Positions 26,622 through 38,719 of a DNA stretch of 64,000 bases are shown piece after piece. The stretch covers positions 5,890,001 through 5,954,000 of the forward strand of contig CM082587.2 in assembly GCA_040954595.2 (NCBI GenBank), given 5' to 3'. Under the pieces are notes generated by a model, which was not told the origin of the DNA, ran no database searches, and saw nothing but the letters and a program-made list of their open reading frames with translations. This stretch comes from Balanoglossus misakiensis (Eukaryota > Hemichordata). Every line of letters starts with the position of its first letter. Within the stretch, counting starts at the first letter, position 1. The position numbers and the translations under genes were made by a program.

Positions 26622-28749
26622 AGGGGTCGTACATCGCCAACTTTGGCATTAAATTGTTATAGTCGCGATCCAGATTGGTTTAATGCGACATGTCAAAGTT
26701 ATTTTGTAATTCGACGTAAAATTGTCATCATCCGAGAGTCGTCACCTTCTTGGTAGAAACGTATTACTGGTATACAGAATGGTGCGCCCCCCCCTCCCCT
26801 CCCGATTTGCATTGGTCACTCCCTGAATACACGCATCAGAGAATATACCCACAGAAATGCATGCCTCATCCCATATGCTGTAAATCAGGGCGGACGCGGA
26901 CTCCCACACCTTATGGACTTCTTCCCAGGATTTACTGTTGAACGATGCCCGGGCATTTCGGTCAAAAGCAAATAAAGTTTATGGTCGAACCGGTTTTTGC
27001 AGTCTTACGCGGCTTTGTCCGGAGATGTCATCAGAACATAGGTTCGCATAGGTGGTATAAGGGTCGTGACACTAGACCAGAAGAAGTCGAGCTAAAGAAT
27101 GATCACCTCTCGCTGGTCGCACTACGTGTCCAAATGATTCCAGCGGTATCGCCAACAAATACGCCCTGGTTGACTGAGGTTAGGTGAATTGGCCCAGTAT
27201 TCAACAATTCATGATCTAATAAGATCTCTCGCATTGTCACCACACAGACGGGTCGCTCGGAAGTAGGCGGGGCCGCAGACCGACCAATATTCACCTGACT
27301 TGACTCCCTGTCAATTACCAGCATTTGATGATCGTCAAATAAACTGTTTGGTTTGCAAAGTTTTTTTTGTAAAGATCAGACTGGTTCCCTTGGTCTTTTG
27401 ATCTGCCGAGATTCCAAAAGTCACTCAAAGCGAATTCCACAGTCTTTGGTGTCTGACTGTTGGGCCAATTGAGACTCTTTTAAATGAGTCGTTTACCATC
27501 CCGAGGAATTCAAACTGTTCCAAAGTGCGCCGCGTAAAAAAATATGTCACTGCGAGAACGCGTGATGGTGGTGGTGATGATGATGACGACGACGCCGGCG
27601 ACAAGGTTGATGTTAATTCGTGTATTATTTTTTTTCATTTCTAAAGTTAACAAATAAATTCAAACACCTACTTTCTCATATTCTTATCGCCTGGTGTCTA
27701 CAAATGTAATTATTCAGACAAAATTATATGAATGTTGTTTTGGCATATCCGGTTCAACAGGTAGCAACGTCGACATTGATTTGATTGATTTGTTAATAAT
27801 GAGGAAACGTGCCACGTTTACGCCTGGTCTTCGATCAATTTTATTTGTGCTGATAAGTGGTGTCAATTGACCCCTGGTGGACCCCAAGTCGTGAATTCCC
27901 TCTATATTAACGATCATCGGTCGCGACAGGGATAAAGTGAAAGGCATCTTATTAGTACCCCGAGCCCCCTGACACTATATACTGACAGCACTACCCTCCC
28001 TCCCCTCCTTACCGCCCTCCCTCCCCAACATCAGTGTCACCGCTTTGTAAACACAGCGGGTAACAACTCGGTTTCCTGACATCACCAAGTCCGTGTTGCC
28101 ATGGTACGTCCAGGGTGTTGCCAAGCCAACCCCGGGGGCTGTGTTTATCAAACTTGTTGAGGATTTCGCAAGGAACTAACACGGAATGAATGGGCTCTGT
28201 ATAGTCGCTGGTCGCCACGGAGGCAATGCTTAACGCCGACCTGTCAAACCCGTTGACGCCAATCCCGTGCATCGTGTGGCGGAGTTTATAATTGACTGTT
28301 TTTCACGTAATATGCAGGATTATGACTATCAGAATGTTCAGTAAAGGATATCATATATATCATACTGGCGCCAAGCGAGTAAAAAATGAACACCGCAAGC
28401 GTCTCCGACGGGAGAAAAATAATTAAACTTATATCTCCGCATATTATTTTATCATACGATCTCTCATATCGCGTGACATAATTAAAAGTTGAACCATACA
28501 TTCCGCGAAGAGTGTGTGACCTTGGGTGACCTTTGGGGAGTCGCGGTACAGACGTTGCAATACGCACAAACAACGCAGGAATGGGAAATAGCAAACGATA
28601 GGCTAACACGCGTACGAGGGTCGAGAAGAGGTTCACCCTGACTGTATTAGAAAAGCGGGGTTATTTCGCGAAGTTCGACATTCACTGCCCTTTAATATTA
28701 CTTGTTATGTATACTTGACTTGGACACCAAACATTTCGATGGTGTCTCT
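26622..28749. other. Intergenic, no gene seen
   Basis: No supported gene and no clear repeat beyond short simple tracts (a GGTGAT/GACGAC-rich patch near 27565-27600). Confidence 0.5.
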
Positions 28750-28835
28750 TGTTGTTGTTGTTGGTGGTGGTGGTGGTGGTGGTAGTGGTAGGTTGGTTGG
28801 TTGGTTGGTTGGTTAGGTTAGGTTAGTTAGTGTCT
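28750..28835 (+). repeat. Compound microsatellite (TTG)n-(GGT)n-(GGTT)n
   Basis: Successive tracts of TTG, GGT and GGTT units pass into three GGTTA units. The last resemble insect-type telomere repeats but are plainly a local variant of the GGTT tract. Confidence 0.9.
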
Positions 28836-28845
28836 GTGGTTAGTG

Positions 28846-28870
28846 CATGGAGGTACTTAGTACCTCCATG
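28846..28870. repeat. 25-bp perfect hairpin
   Basis: CATGGAGGTAC and its exact complement flank the loop TTA. The hairpin sits between two copies of GTTAGTG, immediately 3' of the compound microsatellite, so it looks inserted into or expanded from that tract. Confidence 0.85.
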
Positions 28871-30298
28871 GTTAGTGTTACTCGTCAACCACAAGTCTTC
28901 CCGTTTGTATATGTTATGTCACCACACGCTTTGCTGGTCTTCTCTGATAAGCCGACAGGTATACTTGATGCATTATGCGTGACAAAACAGGGCTCGCAGG
29001 TTACCTTTGCTAACGAATACTAGTAAACAATATAGGGAAAGTACTAGTAACCAAACAAAAAAGTGCAGACACATCCAAGAAAACATTATGTACAAGAACA
29101 GGCGCATGAACTGTTGGGACTCCCGCCCAAGCGGACGATACATTCTCTGTGTCCATGCTCAACACGTTCCTGTACATAGTTTTTTTATTAGCTCAATGAG
29201 GTCAGTGCACTAGTGTGGAGAAAACTTCAACATTCTTCCGTCCATGTGCACGTAGTATGTAGAAGAGGGCAATGCCTCTTCGGGTCGCCCAGGGGAGAGC
29301 AGTTGGATTGCGGCCCTTCAAGAACGACTGTCGTTTCTAGAAAAACACTTGCCGACTTTTTTTAGGGATCGCAGTTAGAACTGAATCCGAAAACAAAGTT
29401 GTTGAAATTGCGGCTGATTCGGTTTAACCAAACTTTTCGCACTTTTTAAAAACTTATCGAAAATGTCATCGCAAAACAACACAGGTTTGAAACCTGTTCT
29501 TTGACTTTGAGTGATTTCATTCTGACCACCACATCAAAGATCTGAAGACGGGTCTCTTTCTTATAACCGTCGCTACGACACACCCGCGTTCGTTGGCCGG
29601 GGGAAGACATTGAACTTTTGGGTCGCACGGGTGCCCATCGTTATGGCGTAATTTTCTGGCAAACACAAACGCACATTCCTCGTCAAGTGTTTCCCCCCTC
29701 CACTGTTCACTATCACGTCCCCACATTGCGTCTTCGCGATGACCTTTGTTCCGGTCTAGTTTCGCGTTTCTGTTGTCCAACCGGAGAAATCTCTCGTACC
29801 AGATCGAGTTTCGCCCCAGTATTTGAGAACCAGCGTGTTTCTATTGTTCGCGGGCCGGTACAACACGGGTTTAAATAGTGTAGGGAAATGGCACTGGTAG
29901 TGTGCATTCCAACGAATGACGACCGTGGGGCTGATTTCTCATCGCACATTGCCCGGCAAAACTTTATTGTGTGTATATAAGTACGGTAATGTACACCGAG
30001 CCAGTTCCGGGGCAGGGCCAAACTGATATCTGTAAGATACGTCCGTATCTGTCGGTCACTCTGAGCTGACGGGCTGACGACGATCGCGCTCTCGGCGTGG
30101 TACACGTGAACGTCGACGGAGATGGCTCACACGTTTCGGACAGCTCGTCGCGGGGACTTGTAGAATTCTGAGATACTTCTGCGTTTTGATCGACACTGGG
30201 CGGAGCTGCTGCTCTCACAAACAGCCACTGTTCTACGTCAATCACGTTCTGTTTGTATTTCTTTGAGAGGGTCGAGTTGAGAAGGCCCGCGGTCGACG
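28871..30298. other. Intergenic, upstream of NRARP
   Basis: No supported gene. Part of this may be distal control DNA of NRARP, but I see no motif cluster before 30299. Confidence 0.5.
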
Positions 30299-30306
30299 TT
30301 CCCACG
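30299..30306 (-). promoter_or_regulatory. CSL/RBPJ consensus site, distal upstream
   Basis: TTCCCACG on the + strand, read as CGTGGGAA on the minus strand, is the canonical binding octamer of the Notch effector CSL (RBPJ/Su(H)). It lies about 530 bp 5' of the NRARP start codon. Role inferred from position and from NRARP being a direct Notch target in vertebrates. Confidence 0.5.
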
Positions 30307-30832
30307 CTCCTGACATCATGAATCAACATCCTCTAATTAACAATCACTTGATGACGTTGGCCAACCAGCGCGCGGGTTGGCGAATTAGCCGAGGGAGCGG
30401 ACCAACCAGCAGTCAGATTAACACGTAGGTTAACAAAAGCGATTGGACCTTCGCGTAGAGCTGGCGCAATTCAAATTCTAACACCCCAGTGTTATGATAA
30501 TTTTTTCTGATGAATATTTGAGCACACCCCTTTGTGAGACGAGGCGAGTGAAGTGTCGAGTCGGAACTTGAATACCAGCGCAGAGTTGCATAGCAGCGTG
30601 TGTGGGAAGAAGTGGCGTAGTCGGCTTGTTGCCTTACATTCTGTGCGGTGGAAATTCTGTTCGACTCCTGCAGACCGCCGTTTTGCATGTGCCCGGAGTC
30701 TCTACAGGGGAAGAGAGCGGAAGCTAGACCACACGGTACGACAGAGGGTGAGGAGGTGGTTACGGGTCCCGGTCTCTGCTCTGACTTGGAAAAGGTTTGT
30801 TTCCACGCATCCTGACACACAACACATACACA
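30307..30832 (+). promoter_or_regulatory. Probable NRARP promoter and 5' UTR
   Basis: The DNA between the distal RBPJ site and the ATG. It contains an inverted CCAAT box (ATTGG, 30442-30446), an inverted pair of CCAACC/GGTTGG near 30360-30380, and a second RBPJ octamer at 30601-30608. I see no convincing TATA box. The transcription start cannot be fixed; if the 30601 site is promoter-proximal the 5' UTR would be shorter than about 230 nt. Confidence 0.45.
30601..30608 (+). promoter_or_regulatory. CSL/RBPJ consensus site, proximal upstream
   Basis: TGTGGGAA matches the RBPJ consensus exactly and lies 225 bp before the NRARP ATG. Its partner at 30299 is about 300 bp away, so this is not a Su(H) paired site, which needs head-to-head sites about 15-17 bp apart. 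Confidence 0.55.
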
Positions 30833-31153
30833 ATGACGGCGCAGATACAGTCCCCGTACCAGAAGGTCTTCCAGGAGGCCGTGAAAAACGGCGACACAAC
30901 TGAACTGGCGCGGCTCCTGGAGACCTCCAGGCAGGACGTGAACGTGAACCTGTTCGACTGCGAGGGCCAGACCGCCCTCCACCAGTCCGTGATCGACGGT
31001 AACTTCGAACTTGTCAAGTTGCTTGTGCAATTCGGTGCCGACGTGAAGCTGGCCAATCGCGACGGCTGGAACGCGCTACACATTGCGGCTTATGGAGGCC
31101 ACGAGGATATAGCCCTTTACCTTATTGCAAATCTCAACAGCTGTAAGAGATAG
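30833..31153 (+). CDS. NRARP: Notch-regulated ankyrin repeat protein
   Basis: An intronless 106-residue protein. In vertebrates NRARP is a small Notch target of about 114 residues. It binds the RBPJ (CSL)-Notch intracellular domain complex on DNA, dampens Notch signalling as negative feedback, and has been linked to LEF1 stability in Wnt signalling. Here residues 11-41 form a capping repeat (VFQEAVKNGD). Residues 45-74 are a full ankyrin repeat containing GQTALHQSVIDGN and LVKLLVQFGAD. Residues 78-106 are a second repeat containing GWNALHIAAYGGH. ANRDGW and GQTALHQSVIDGN match the vertebrate protein closely. The start was chosen at 30833 because homology begins there, with A at -3 (ACAATG). 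An upstream in-frame ATG at 30797 would add 12 unrelated residues. The stop is TAG. The N-terminus and the C-terminal tail (NLNSCKR) are the least conserved parts. A poly(A) signal could not be assigned. Confidence 0.96.
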   Translation: MTAQIQSPYQKVFQEAVKNGDTTELARLLETSRQDVNVNLFDCEGQTALHQSVIDGNFELVKLLVQFGADVKLANRDGWNALHIAAYGGHEDIALYLIANLNSCKR

Positions 31154-31181
31154 ACTCAACTATTTTACAAGAGATTCCTCA

Positions 31182-31189
31182 TGTGGGAA
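31182..31189 (+). promoter_or_regulatory. CSL/RBPJ consensus octamer after the stop codon
   Basis: TGTGGGAA lies 29 bp after the NRARP stop, probably inside the 3' UTR. Together with 30299 and 30601 it makes three perfect octamers within 0.9 kb. Function at this position is uncertain. Confidence 0.35.
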
Positions 31190-34100
31190 AGACATATATT
31201 TTACATGTTTAGTATTCGCTCTGTGCTGTGCAGTTACAGCCGACTGTCGTCGAAGGACAATGTATATACACTATCGGAAATACACACAAGTGATTTTTGC
31301 CAGCGTACCTGTGCACACCAATTACAAAAGCGACACAATGTATGCGAGATAGACTCGGTAGGATTCCACTCTTGAGTTGCTTACGCCGTGGCAAACCCTT
31401 TTTACCTCACCGTAGATCCAGATAGTGCAACCGAATCCGTGGCATTACAAACGTTGTTAGTCCAAGAAGAATTTCGAGTGCATTTTATGTTGGGAGTAGT
31501 GTGTGACTGGACTGCGTGACTGCTAAATAGCAACACAGGTCGCATAGTTCGCGCACGCATTGATTGTATGTATGGTGGACGCCAGGGAGGCCATGTTTGT
31601 TCACTCCGGGGTTGTCGTGTCAGTGTTTTCCGCTCGGCCACACGAGTCGCGATCGGCCTGCTTACCGATTTACGCCCCTGTCTGACGCCTCGTCGTGTTG
31701 TCATGGCAACCGCTGCCCCGTCGACCTGCCCCGCGAGGAGGCCTTGTGGCCCACCGAACCCGGAGAAGTGACTTGGGGAGCGGACGGCAGCATGCTTTGG
31801 AAAGAGACCGGGCGAGTCCTTTATTGGGAGGGAATCGAATTTCAGTGCCGGTTACACTCTGCGCGAGAGGAGAACCACAACAAGAATTCGGCGAGGGATG
31901 GGAGAAGCAAGAACAGATCGAATGACCGTACATTTTTAATGAAACTTTACACTCCTTTTTTTATTGTTGTTTGAGACTTTGTGGAAATCGTCTGCAGTCT
32001 CACCGGTATACGTATTACAACGTTCACATGATGAGAGACGCCCGTGTTGGATGAAGCTTACACAACGGCACCGGACATGTCCCGAAGCAAACCTAATGAC
32101 ACTGTAGTATCCCAATATAATAATGTAAGTTAACTTTTTTTGAAAAAAAAATCATATCACACCGGTCCATACACGACTTCCGTGTCACAGCGAACGAGGA
32201 AAAGATGGTGCTAGTGAAATAGTAGGAACAAGTGAACGCTGGGATTTATTTTGACATTCGATCGCCGCATTCAGACTTTGGAGAAAAAAAGTTTTAGTTG
32301 GTATGGCGTGCTTTGCTAAAACCATACAAAGGAGGGGAAAGAAAAAAAGTACAGTATAAGCTTTCAATAGAACTGGTTAACAAAGCCGTGTAGAAGTTAA
32401 GTTTGCAACCTCCAACGGGCGCAATGTGGTTTTGATGCCAAGCGTGTATATACGATTGAACATTCTTCTTGCTGAAATAGGTAGATCAAATCAGCACGTC
32501 TTATTTTAAATAACTACACAGACGATTCAGGGCATAACTAAGGACAGAATTTTTCTGTACTATATGTATATTATGGAAAGGATTATATATTTTCAACACG
32601 ATAAAATTACCTGTACAACTTTTTTTTGTAATACATATTTCATCATTCACCAATATATTATATGCCTCCTATATATAGAGTCACAGACCGCATTATATTT
32701 TTTTCATATGCACTCTGAAAGTGGGACAACCTTTTTAACGTGGAGACAATTGGGTTTCCGTGTTGCTATGGATACGGGGAATCACGCAGCTCTCGACAGT
32801 GGCAGAACGCCAAACCGGGAGTCGAATGCTTTTCATAGTTATTGCTGTTGTTGAAAACACAGGCCAGTTATTTGTCTCTTCTGCGTGTCGAATTTAGAGG
32901 GGGGGGGATAATGACATTTATTGTTTTAAAGCATACTCGAAGCTGATTCGACTTGATAATTTACAGTATTTTAGAGGTAACCGCCGTTCAGTTGCGGCAC
33001 AGTGAAGGCCGCGGGTTTGTTAATTTCATTCATCGACTCTTTCAAAGCCCGGGACAAACACTTAACAAAAGGGGGAACGTTTGTTCAAGTTTTTTTTGTG
33101 TGTATGGCATTTTCGTAAAGCATTTGGGGCTCCGTGTTGGGATAAACACAAAGACGCGCCCCGAATGTTGTTACTGCCCCTGTAGTTTGTGTTTGGCAGA
33201 GATTTGTTTTGCATGGAGGGTCTCTTTTTTGTGCGTGTTGTGCGACAACTCACATGTTGTTGTTCTAAGCTGAATTGCGACGACGTCGAGCTTGTTGACA
33301 GTCAACCAAAAAGGTTTTTTTTTGTGTGTGTGTGTGTGTGGCGTGCACAGAGCCTGGTCACCCGAAAACATTGCATGCACTCTTCTCTGAACACCTTTTC
33401 ACGGCAGCCTGTAAAGCGTTGAGCTGGTTCACACTTGGCAACGACATTTAGCGTCGATAAGCTAAGCCAAAAACACGACCGGGACAGCTGTGAGGGATTA
33501 AACTCAACACGGTTGTGGAATAGCAAGGTCAATCGTACTTGCAGCGTCATTCAAATTTGACCGCCAAACAAAGGTTTTCTTTTGCTGCACAAGCAGCGAT
33601 AGCAAGACAACATTGTACTTCGGTCAAAACACGTACATTTCTTTGTAATTTTAAATCGCCGAAACCCGGATTATCTTCCACATTCTTTTTTCAACATTAT
33701 TGCTATGGAAACGGAAGCCATTCGGGAAGCCATACAACACATCTCTTATTTTCTGCGGAAGGTCATAATGACCCCTAACAAGTCAACCGGTTGTTGATTA
33801 AACTTGATTGAGGGCATGAATGCACAAACTATACGATTCTTCGCGTTTTTTTTTTGTCTGGTAAGACATTCCATCTTTTTCCATGTATGGGAACTTGTTT
33901 GGGTATATTATTGCAGTTACCATCTTTATACCAAAACGGAACTACCGCCACTATCATGGCTATTTCACACACAAATTCCGATGATTGACCGAGCAGGTGT
34001 CTACGCACATGCAAGATCACAGCCCATCCACACACACACACAAACGAGGTGCCATGTGGTGATTACGTAAACCGTATTGAAGGCGGGCCCGGACTATGCC

Positions 34101-35646
34101 CTCAAGCGATACCGTCACCCAGTGCGCATGTACAAAATTTTACGTGCACAGGACAACTGGAGTCCGACTTCCCATGTTTCTCCACGCATGTCCTTTGACG
34201 CTGGTGGTACATTGTATTTGAGTTTTAGGATGAAATTTTGGCGATTACGTGGTGGGAAAAGGGATGGGGCTTATAGTGTCTGGACATTAGCAAAGCCAAA
34301 GCCAGATTTTCACCGGCTTTGGCTAAATTTACAGATTTGTAGAACATTGAACGTTTTCATAATTGTGGGTTGGGTTGGGTGGGGTGGGGCAGCTTCTGAA
34401 GACGTGTTTGCTATGCGAACGATACAATTGAGCTGTACATGTCATGATGTGTATGTTTGTTTGTGTATGTGCGCGTGTGTGTATGTGTGTTGTATGCAAG
34501 AATGTATGCATGTGTGTATTATGTCGTATACAAGCAAATATTTCATGGGGTAAATATGTAAATTTGGTCAAGAGAGAGTCTGTGGAAAATATACATCTTT
34601 TCTTTTTTTAATTATATAATGTTCTATTTGAAATTTTCAGTGAAGAGGTATGTTAATCCCTTCAATGACTTTTGCCATTGTTGTAATATGCTCCTGATTG
34701 TTTATTACAGAGCTATGAGTTATTGTACAGACGATTTTATTCCGACACTGATAATTAAAACAAGTACATCGATAACAATTTACGTGCGTTTTCTATCATT
34801 TTGGCGGTTGCATGGTTGAGCTTGGCGGATCCAGATTATCCGGCGTACGTTTGTTGTTTATTCAGATGTTTTGACTTGGTATTAAACTTAAACGCGAGAG
34901 ATGCGACAACGACTGACGACGCCTCGCCCTCGGTATGTAACATTGCATAAACACAAAAGTACATGTGATTGTCGGATCTTTTCTCGTTTCGTCCTTCGGC
35001 GTGACTGAAAAGAGACTGAACACTCGATTGACAACAGTTGCAAAGGATTTTTGTAATGAGGCCCCCACCTATGTGCGTGTTTTTTGTTTGCTTGTACGTC
35101 TGAAGAGTTGCAACTGGGACTCCTTTCAGCCCAGTAGTTGTGTAGACCCCTTGTTATCGAGGCTTTTTTCATATGGAGGTCACCTTCGCCAACACGTGTC
35201 CCAGTTTCTCATGTTTTTGACGGCGCGTTTCTCGGTAAACAGGTGCCTGGATTTCGAGCCACCGGGGTAAGTGAAAAATCGCCCAGTACACCAAATGCGA
35301 CTGCAAACGTTCGTCTTTAAAAACAAAGTGGGCAAGTGATTGACGTGTAATGTTCGGCAATCGGACCAACGTTTTGCAAGTAGTAGCCTAGCACTGAGAC
35401 ACCGCGTTGCAAACCGTTCCGTGAGAAATTCCTTTGCCCCCCAACATGCGGGGCTGATGACGGTGCATTCGGGGTCAACTTCCCAGGTCATGGCTGCAGA
35501 CATATACTCACGTCGCGGCGCGGTTGCAGAGCTAGAGAATGTAATAAACCTGGTTATCGTGGCTTTAACCCGGGGAACACAATATCAACCCCTGCTTTGC
35601 AGAAACACCGGGTATTTCCGGTGGGATGTTGCGTCGGCATGCGTTC
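31190..35646. other. NRARP 3' flank and intergenic DNA
   Basis: Holds the NRARP 3' UTR, whose end is not visible: no AATAAA was seen in the first 2 kb, and ATTAAA words occur only near 33496 and 33797. Also present are a G9 run (32899-32907), a short (GT)n tract near 33322-33340, and a 10-bp stem hairpin (34294-34324, AGCCAAAGCC and its complement). No second gene is supported. Confidence 0.5.
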
Positions 35647-35738
35647 GACTTGAAGACTGTGGCCTCTGCTGGTGGAGCGAGCGCGAGATCCGGACTTGAA
35701 GACTGTGGCCTCTGCTGGTGGAGCGAGCGCGAGATCCG
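35647..35738 (+). repeat. 46-bp tandem duplication
   Basis: Two exact head-to-tail copies (35647-35692 and 35693-35738), each starting GACTTGAAGACTGTGG and ending GCGAGATCCG. Identity of the copies points to a recent duplication, or to an assembly duplication. Confidence 0.95.
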
Positions 35739-35815
35739 TTGGTGAAGACATGGGCATTGAACCAGTCGGTCTGGCTTCAGTCGTGTTAAAACTTCTCTGG
35801 GGAATAAATTAGTCG

Positions 35816-36035
35816 GTATGCAAAACACAGTTACGTGAGAAGAATTATTAATTCTTAGAATGTACACGATATGCAAAACACCGTTATGCAATCTTAGAAT
35901 GTACACGATATGCAAATCACAGTTATATAAGAAGAGTTGTTAATTCCTAGAATGTACACGATATGCAAAACACAGTTATATAAGAAGAATTGTTAATTCT
36001 TAGAATGTACACGATATGCAAAACACAGTTATGCA
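35816..36035 (+). repeat. 53-bp tandem repeat with octamer-like motif
   Basis: Five copies of ATGCAAAA/T are followed by CACAGTTA or a variant. The word TAGAATGTACACGAT starts at 35856, 35895, 35948 and 36001, giving spacings of 39, 53 and 53 bp, so one unit carries an internal deletion. One copy (35910-35917) is the perfect POU octamer ATGCAAAT; the others differ from it in the last base. Confidence 0.9.
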
Positions 36036-37810
36036 AGAGATAAGCGCCGTCGTTTTTTACCTTGGGTAACTTGAAACTGTTCTGTTCCTATTCTGCTGCT
36101 GTCGCCTCTCTGCTCTCAGCAGAACGACCCCCGCCAAGGTAAAGATGGAGAACATCTCCACATCTGATGGTAATCGAATTGTGATAAACGCAGACCGAAC
36201 TCCCTATAAAATGCAAGCTCAGCACTTCAAGACATTGGAACATTTCTTCCCACCAACTTTTCAGAACACACAGTAGGAGAAGCCGCGCGGTAACAATTCG
36301 GTCCGCCGTTGGGGGCAATGACCAGGCGCGAACACGACAATACTTTTCTTACGTCACTTTCGCGACAAGAGACCCCATGGCTAACTTGCGTTAAGGTAGT
36401 ATGCGCCTCCGGGACATATTTGCAGAAAAATCTTCGGTCGTTCTTCACCGAGTTTCTTTCTTATCGATAAAACTAGTTATTATACTTAAACGAGTAGACG
36501 GTGGTACGACCTCACTGACCCCGGTTGCCATTCTAGCCGGACTGTTGCTGCTAATGTTATGTTTATTGAACTCCATTATCTATTTATTAGCGTGTTTATT
36601 TGTTTATCTTGGGATTCCCAGTTGCATTGGTAGTTTTTCGCCCCCCCCCCCCTTCCCCAATCTGCGTTCCACGCAGTTAAAGAAAGTACATCCGACGATA
36701 TAACACGAATTTGTAAGGTTCACGACCTCATAATTTAGTAGCGGCGCATGATCCCGAAAATCGGCAGACCTATATTGGCCATTCACGTCTCCTTTTACAG
36801 GGCACGGGGGAAAGTATGTGACCGCAAGAGGCAAACAATATGCCTCGGACATAGTTTCGCGTCCCGCAATTCGGGTTAAATTTTCACGGGTGTATGTCGA
36901 TGGAATTTGCAACTCTCAAATCAGTCCCACGTCACATGACTTGCATAGAACACACTTTGTCGGCTACTGTCGATTTGGCGGGAGAACGCGATATCTGCAA
37001 GTTGTGGCGCAAGATTGGCCGTACGTGTCGGGCATGGACCGCGTCGCGCCAACATGAACAGGCGCAAGGTAGGTATTTTCATGTAAATTGTCTTCCCATG
37101 AAGAAGCTGAAGATTAAGCATTAGACTCGACTGCGCTGTTTACCTCGCCCAGAAGAGCTCTTGTATTGTAATCGTGTCAAATAATCGCGTACACAGGAGC
37201 ATGTTGCCACGGGCAACACGAACCGTTTTTCGTACCCTCCACACGGCGCCTAGATTTGAATATATGCCGACAACTGCAAACGGCTTTATTTCAGACTGGC
37301 GCAGCTACCGTAGATCGCCGTGGCGAAATCATGAAGAAGAAAAAAACACTTTAAATTTGAGAAAACAGAATAGCATCAGGACAATAACCGATTGTGGCGT
37401 TTGAGTGCACACTATACGTCCGTCTCCTTATGCAGTGCACCGCTCACAATACATATGCTCTTGCATGGCCAACTGATTCTTGTCTATAGACAAGAAATAA
37501 TGCGATCAAAAGGGGTTCTTACTGTTACTACATAAGTGTAGTGCGTCACGAGTTGCTTCTTTGATTTCACCGACTCAGTTCCTCTGTACGAAAGCCAAAA
37601 GTCCGGGGACTTGCAATTTACTGTTGACAAAGTGTTGTTATATTTGTTTGCTTGGGTCCGGTTGGGCTGCTTTCCCACAAGGTAGGTATCATGATGAGGA
37701 GAAGAAAGATCCTGAACCGAGGTGCGTGATGATCTCTAGATGGCGCTGTCACATCCCGGTCAAAACCACCACAGGAACAGAACCGATGCCTAGCAACGGA
37801 CAGCGTAGAA
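36036..37810. other. Intergenic, no gene seen
   Basis: A C12 run lies at 36641-36652 and an RBPJ-type octamer at 37672-37679 (minus). No reading frame has a recognisable domain. Confidence 0.5.
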
Positions 37811-37843
37811 TGTGTTGTTGTTGTTGTTGTTGTTGTTGTTGTC
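37811..37843 (+). repeat. (TTG)n microsatellite
   Basis: About eleven TGT/TTG units; the cysteine-run open frame through it is an artefact of the repeat. Confidence 0.92.
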
Positions 37844-38526
37844 TTTCAGGCTATCACCATTAACAACAGGTGGATCATAGGAAGCTTCTAGCTCAAAATC
37901 ATCCAGTTACAACGTTTATTTTCAACTTGCACCTAGTTTGAGAAAATGGAATTTTAGTATGCAGCAATAAATATCTTCGGCTGTTTTCCCAGACGTAAAT
38001 TCGCGCGTAAAATGTTACAGCATCTAGGTCACAAAGTTTCCAATCAAGAACGGATATACTAGTATATGGACACATTACAAAACCACTGTTATAGTAAACG
38101 CTATGCGGTTTCAGGGGAAGTATCGTTTCACTGGGACAGTTGCTGTGTCATCGATTCCATGGGAAAGAACCGCGGAAAAAGCGGGTGGGTGTTCTCGGCT
38201 TCCCCCCGCAGGAGTTTAAGTAAACTGTCGACTGAAGAGCTAATAAAATTTACAAGCCTCCAGTGGGACCGAGGACGAAAGTTTCTATTACTGTGTACCC
38301 GACGAAAAAAAGAGAACAGCCTCGCGTGCAGAGTGATGACCATGGAAATATTCCGCGCCAACCGGCGTTTCCCCAGAAATCTCTTTTCTGATGGTGTGGT
38401 GTAAGATTTTCTGAGATTACTGGAAATTGACAATATTGTCATTTTCCTGATATTTTTGTACATGTATTTTGTATGATGGATTTTACATAAAGCAAACGGG
38501 GTGTTACCATCCTACTTTTTTCGGTT
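37844..38526. other. Intergenic, no gene seen
   Basis: One open frame of 112 codons (38066-38404, plus) has no recognisable motif and is not called. TACATGTA occurs at 38459-38466. Confidence 0.45.
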
Positions 38527-38719
38527 ATGAATAATCAGTCTTTAGCATTTATTCATTTTGGCGAGATTCTTACTCTCATATCCTACAAGAGGGATGGAAG
38601 TTGTGTCTGGTTGAACGTTGATTCACTATATATCCACATGTACATTAACATAATCGGTGTCTTGTATCAAACATAATTAATGGGCAAAGGAAAGCGAGAG
38701 AGAGACTTTGTCCCTTTAA
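38527..38719 (-). mobile_element. Dispersed repeat family copy 3, inverted
   Basis: Read on the minus strand it begins TTAAAGGGACAAAGTCTC (from 38719) and follows copies 1 and 2 through TTTGATACAAG, GTGAATCAACGTTC, ACTTCCATCCC and CGCCAAAATGAATAA, ending at GATTATTCAT. It keeps only the head and the left half of the inverted-repeat part. The break near the hairpin centre fits hairpin-prone truncation. Confidence 0.75.

Noticed and set aside
28812-28828. TTAGG-type telomere repeat
   Set aside because: Only three units, derived from the adjacent GGTT microsatellite.
30350-30385. CCAACC/GGTTGG inverted repeat upstream of NRARP as a Su(H) paired site or NF1 site
   Set aside because: It lacks the TGTGGGAA core, and the stem is only about 7 bp, so it is noted only as part of the promoter region.
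30413-31030. 205-codon open frame on the minus strand
   Set aside because: It is the antisense shadow of the conserved NRARP coding sequence and shows no domain of its own.
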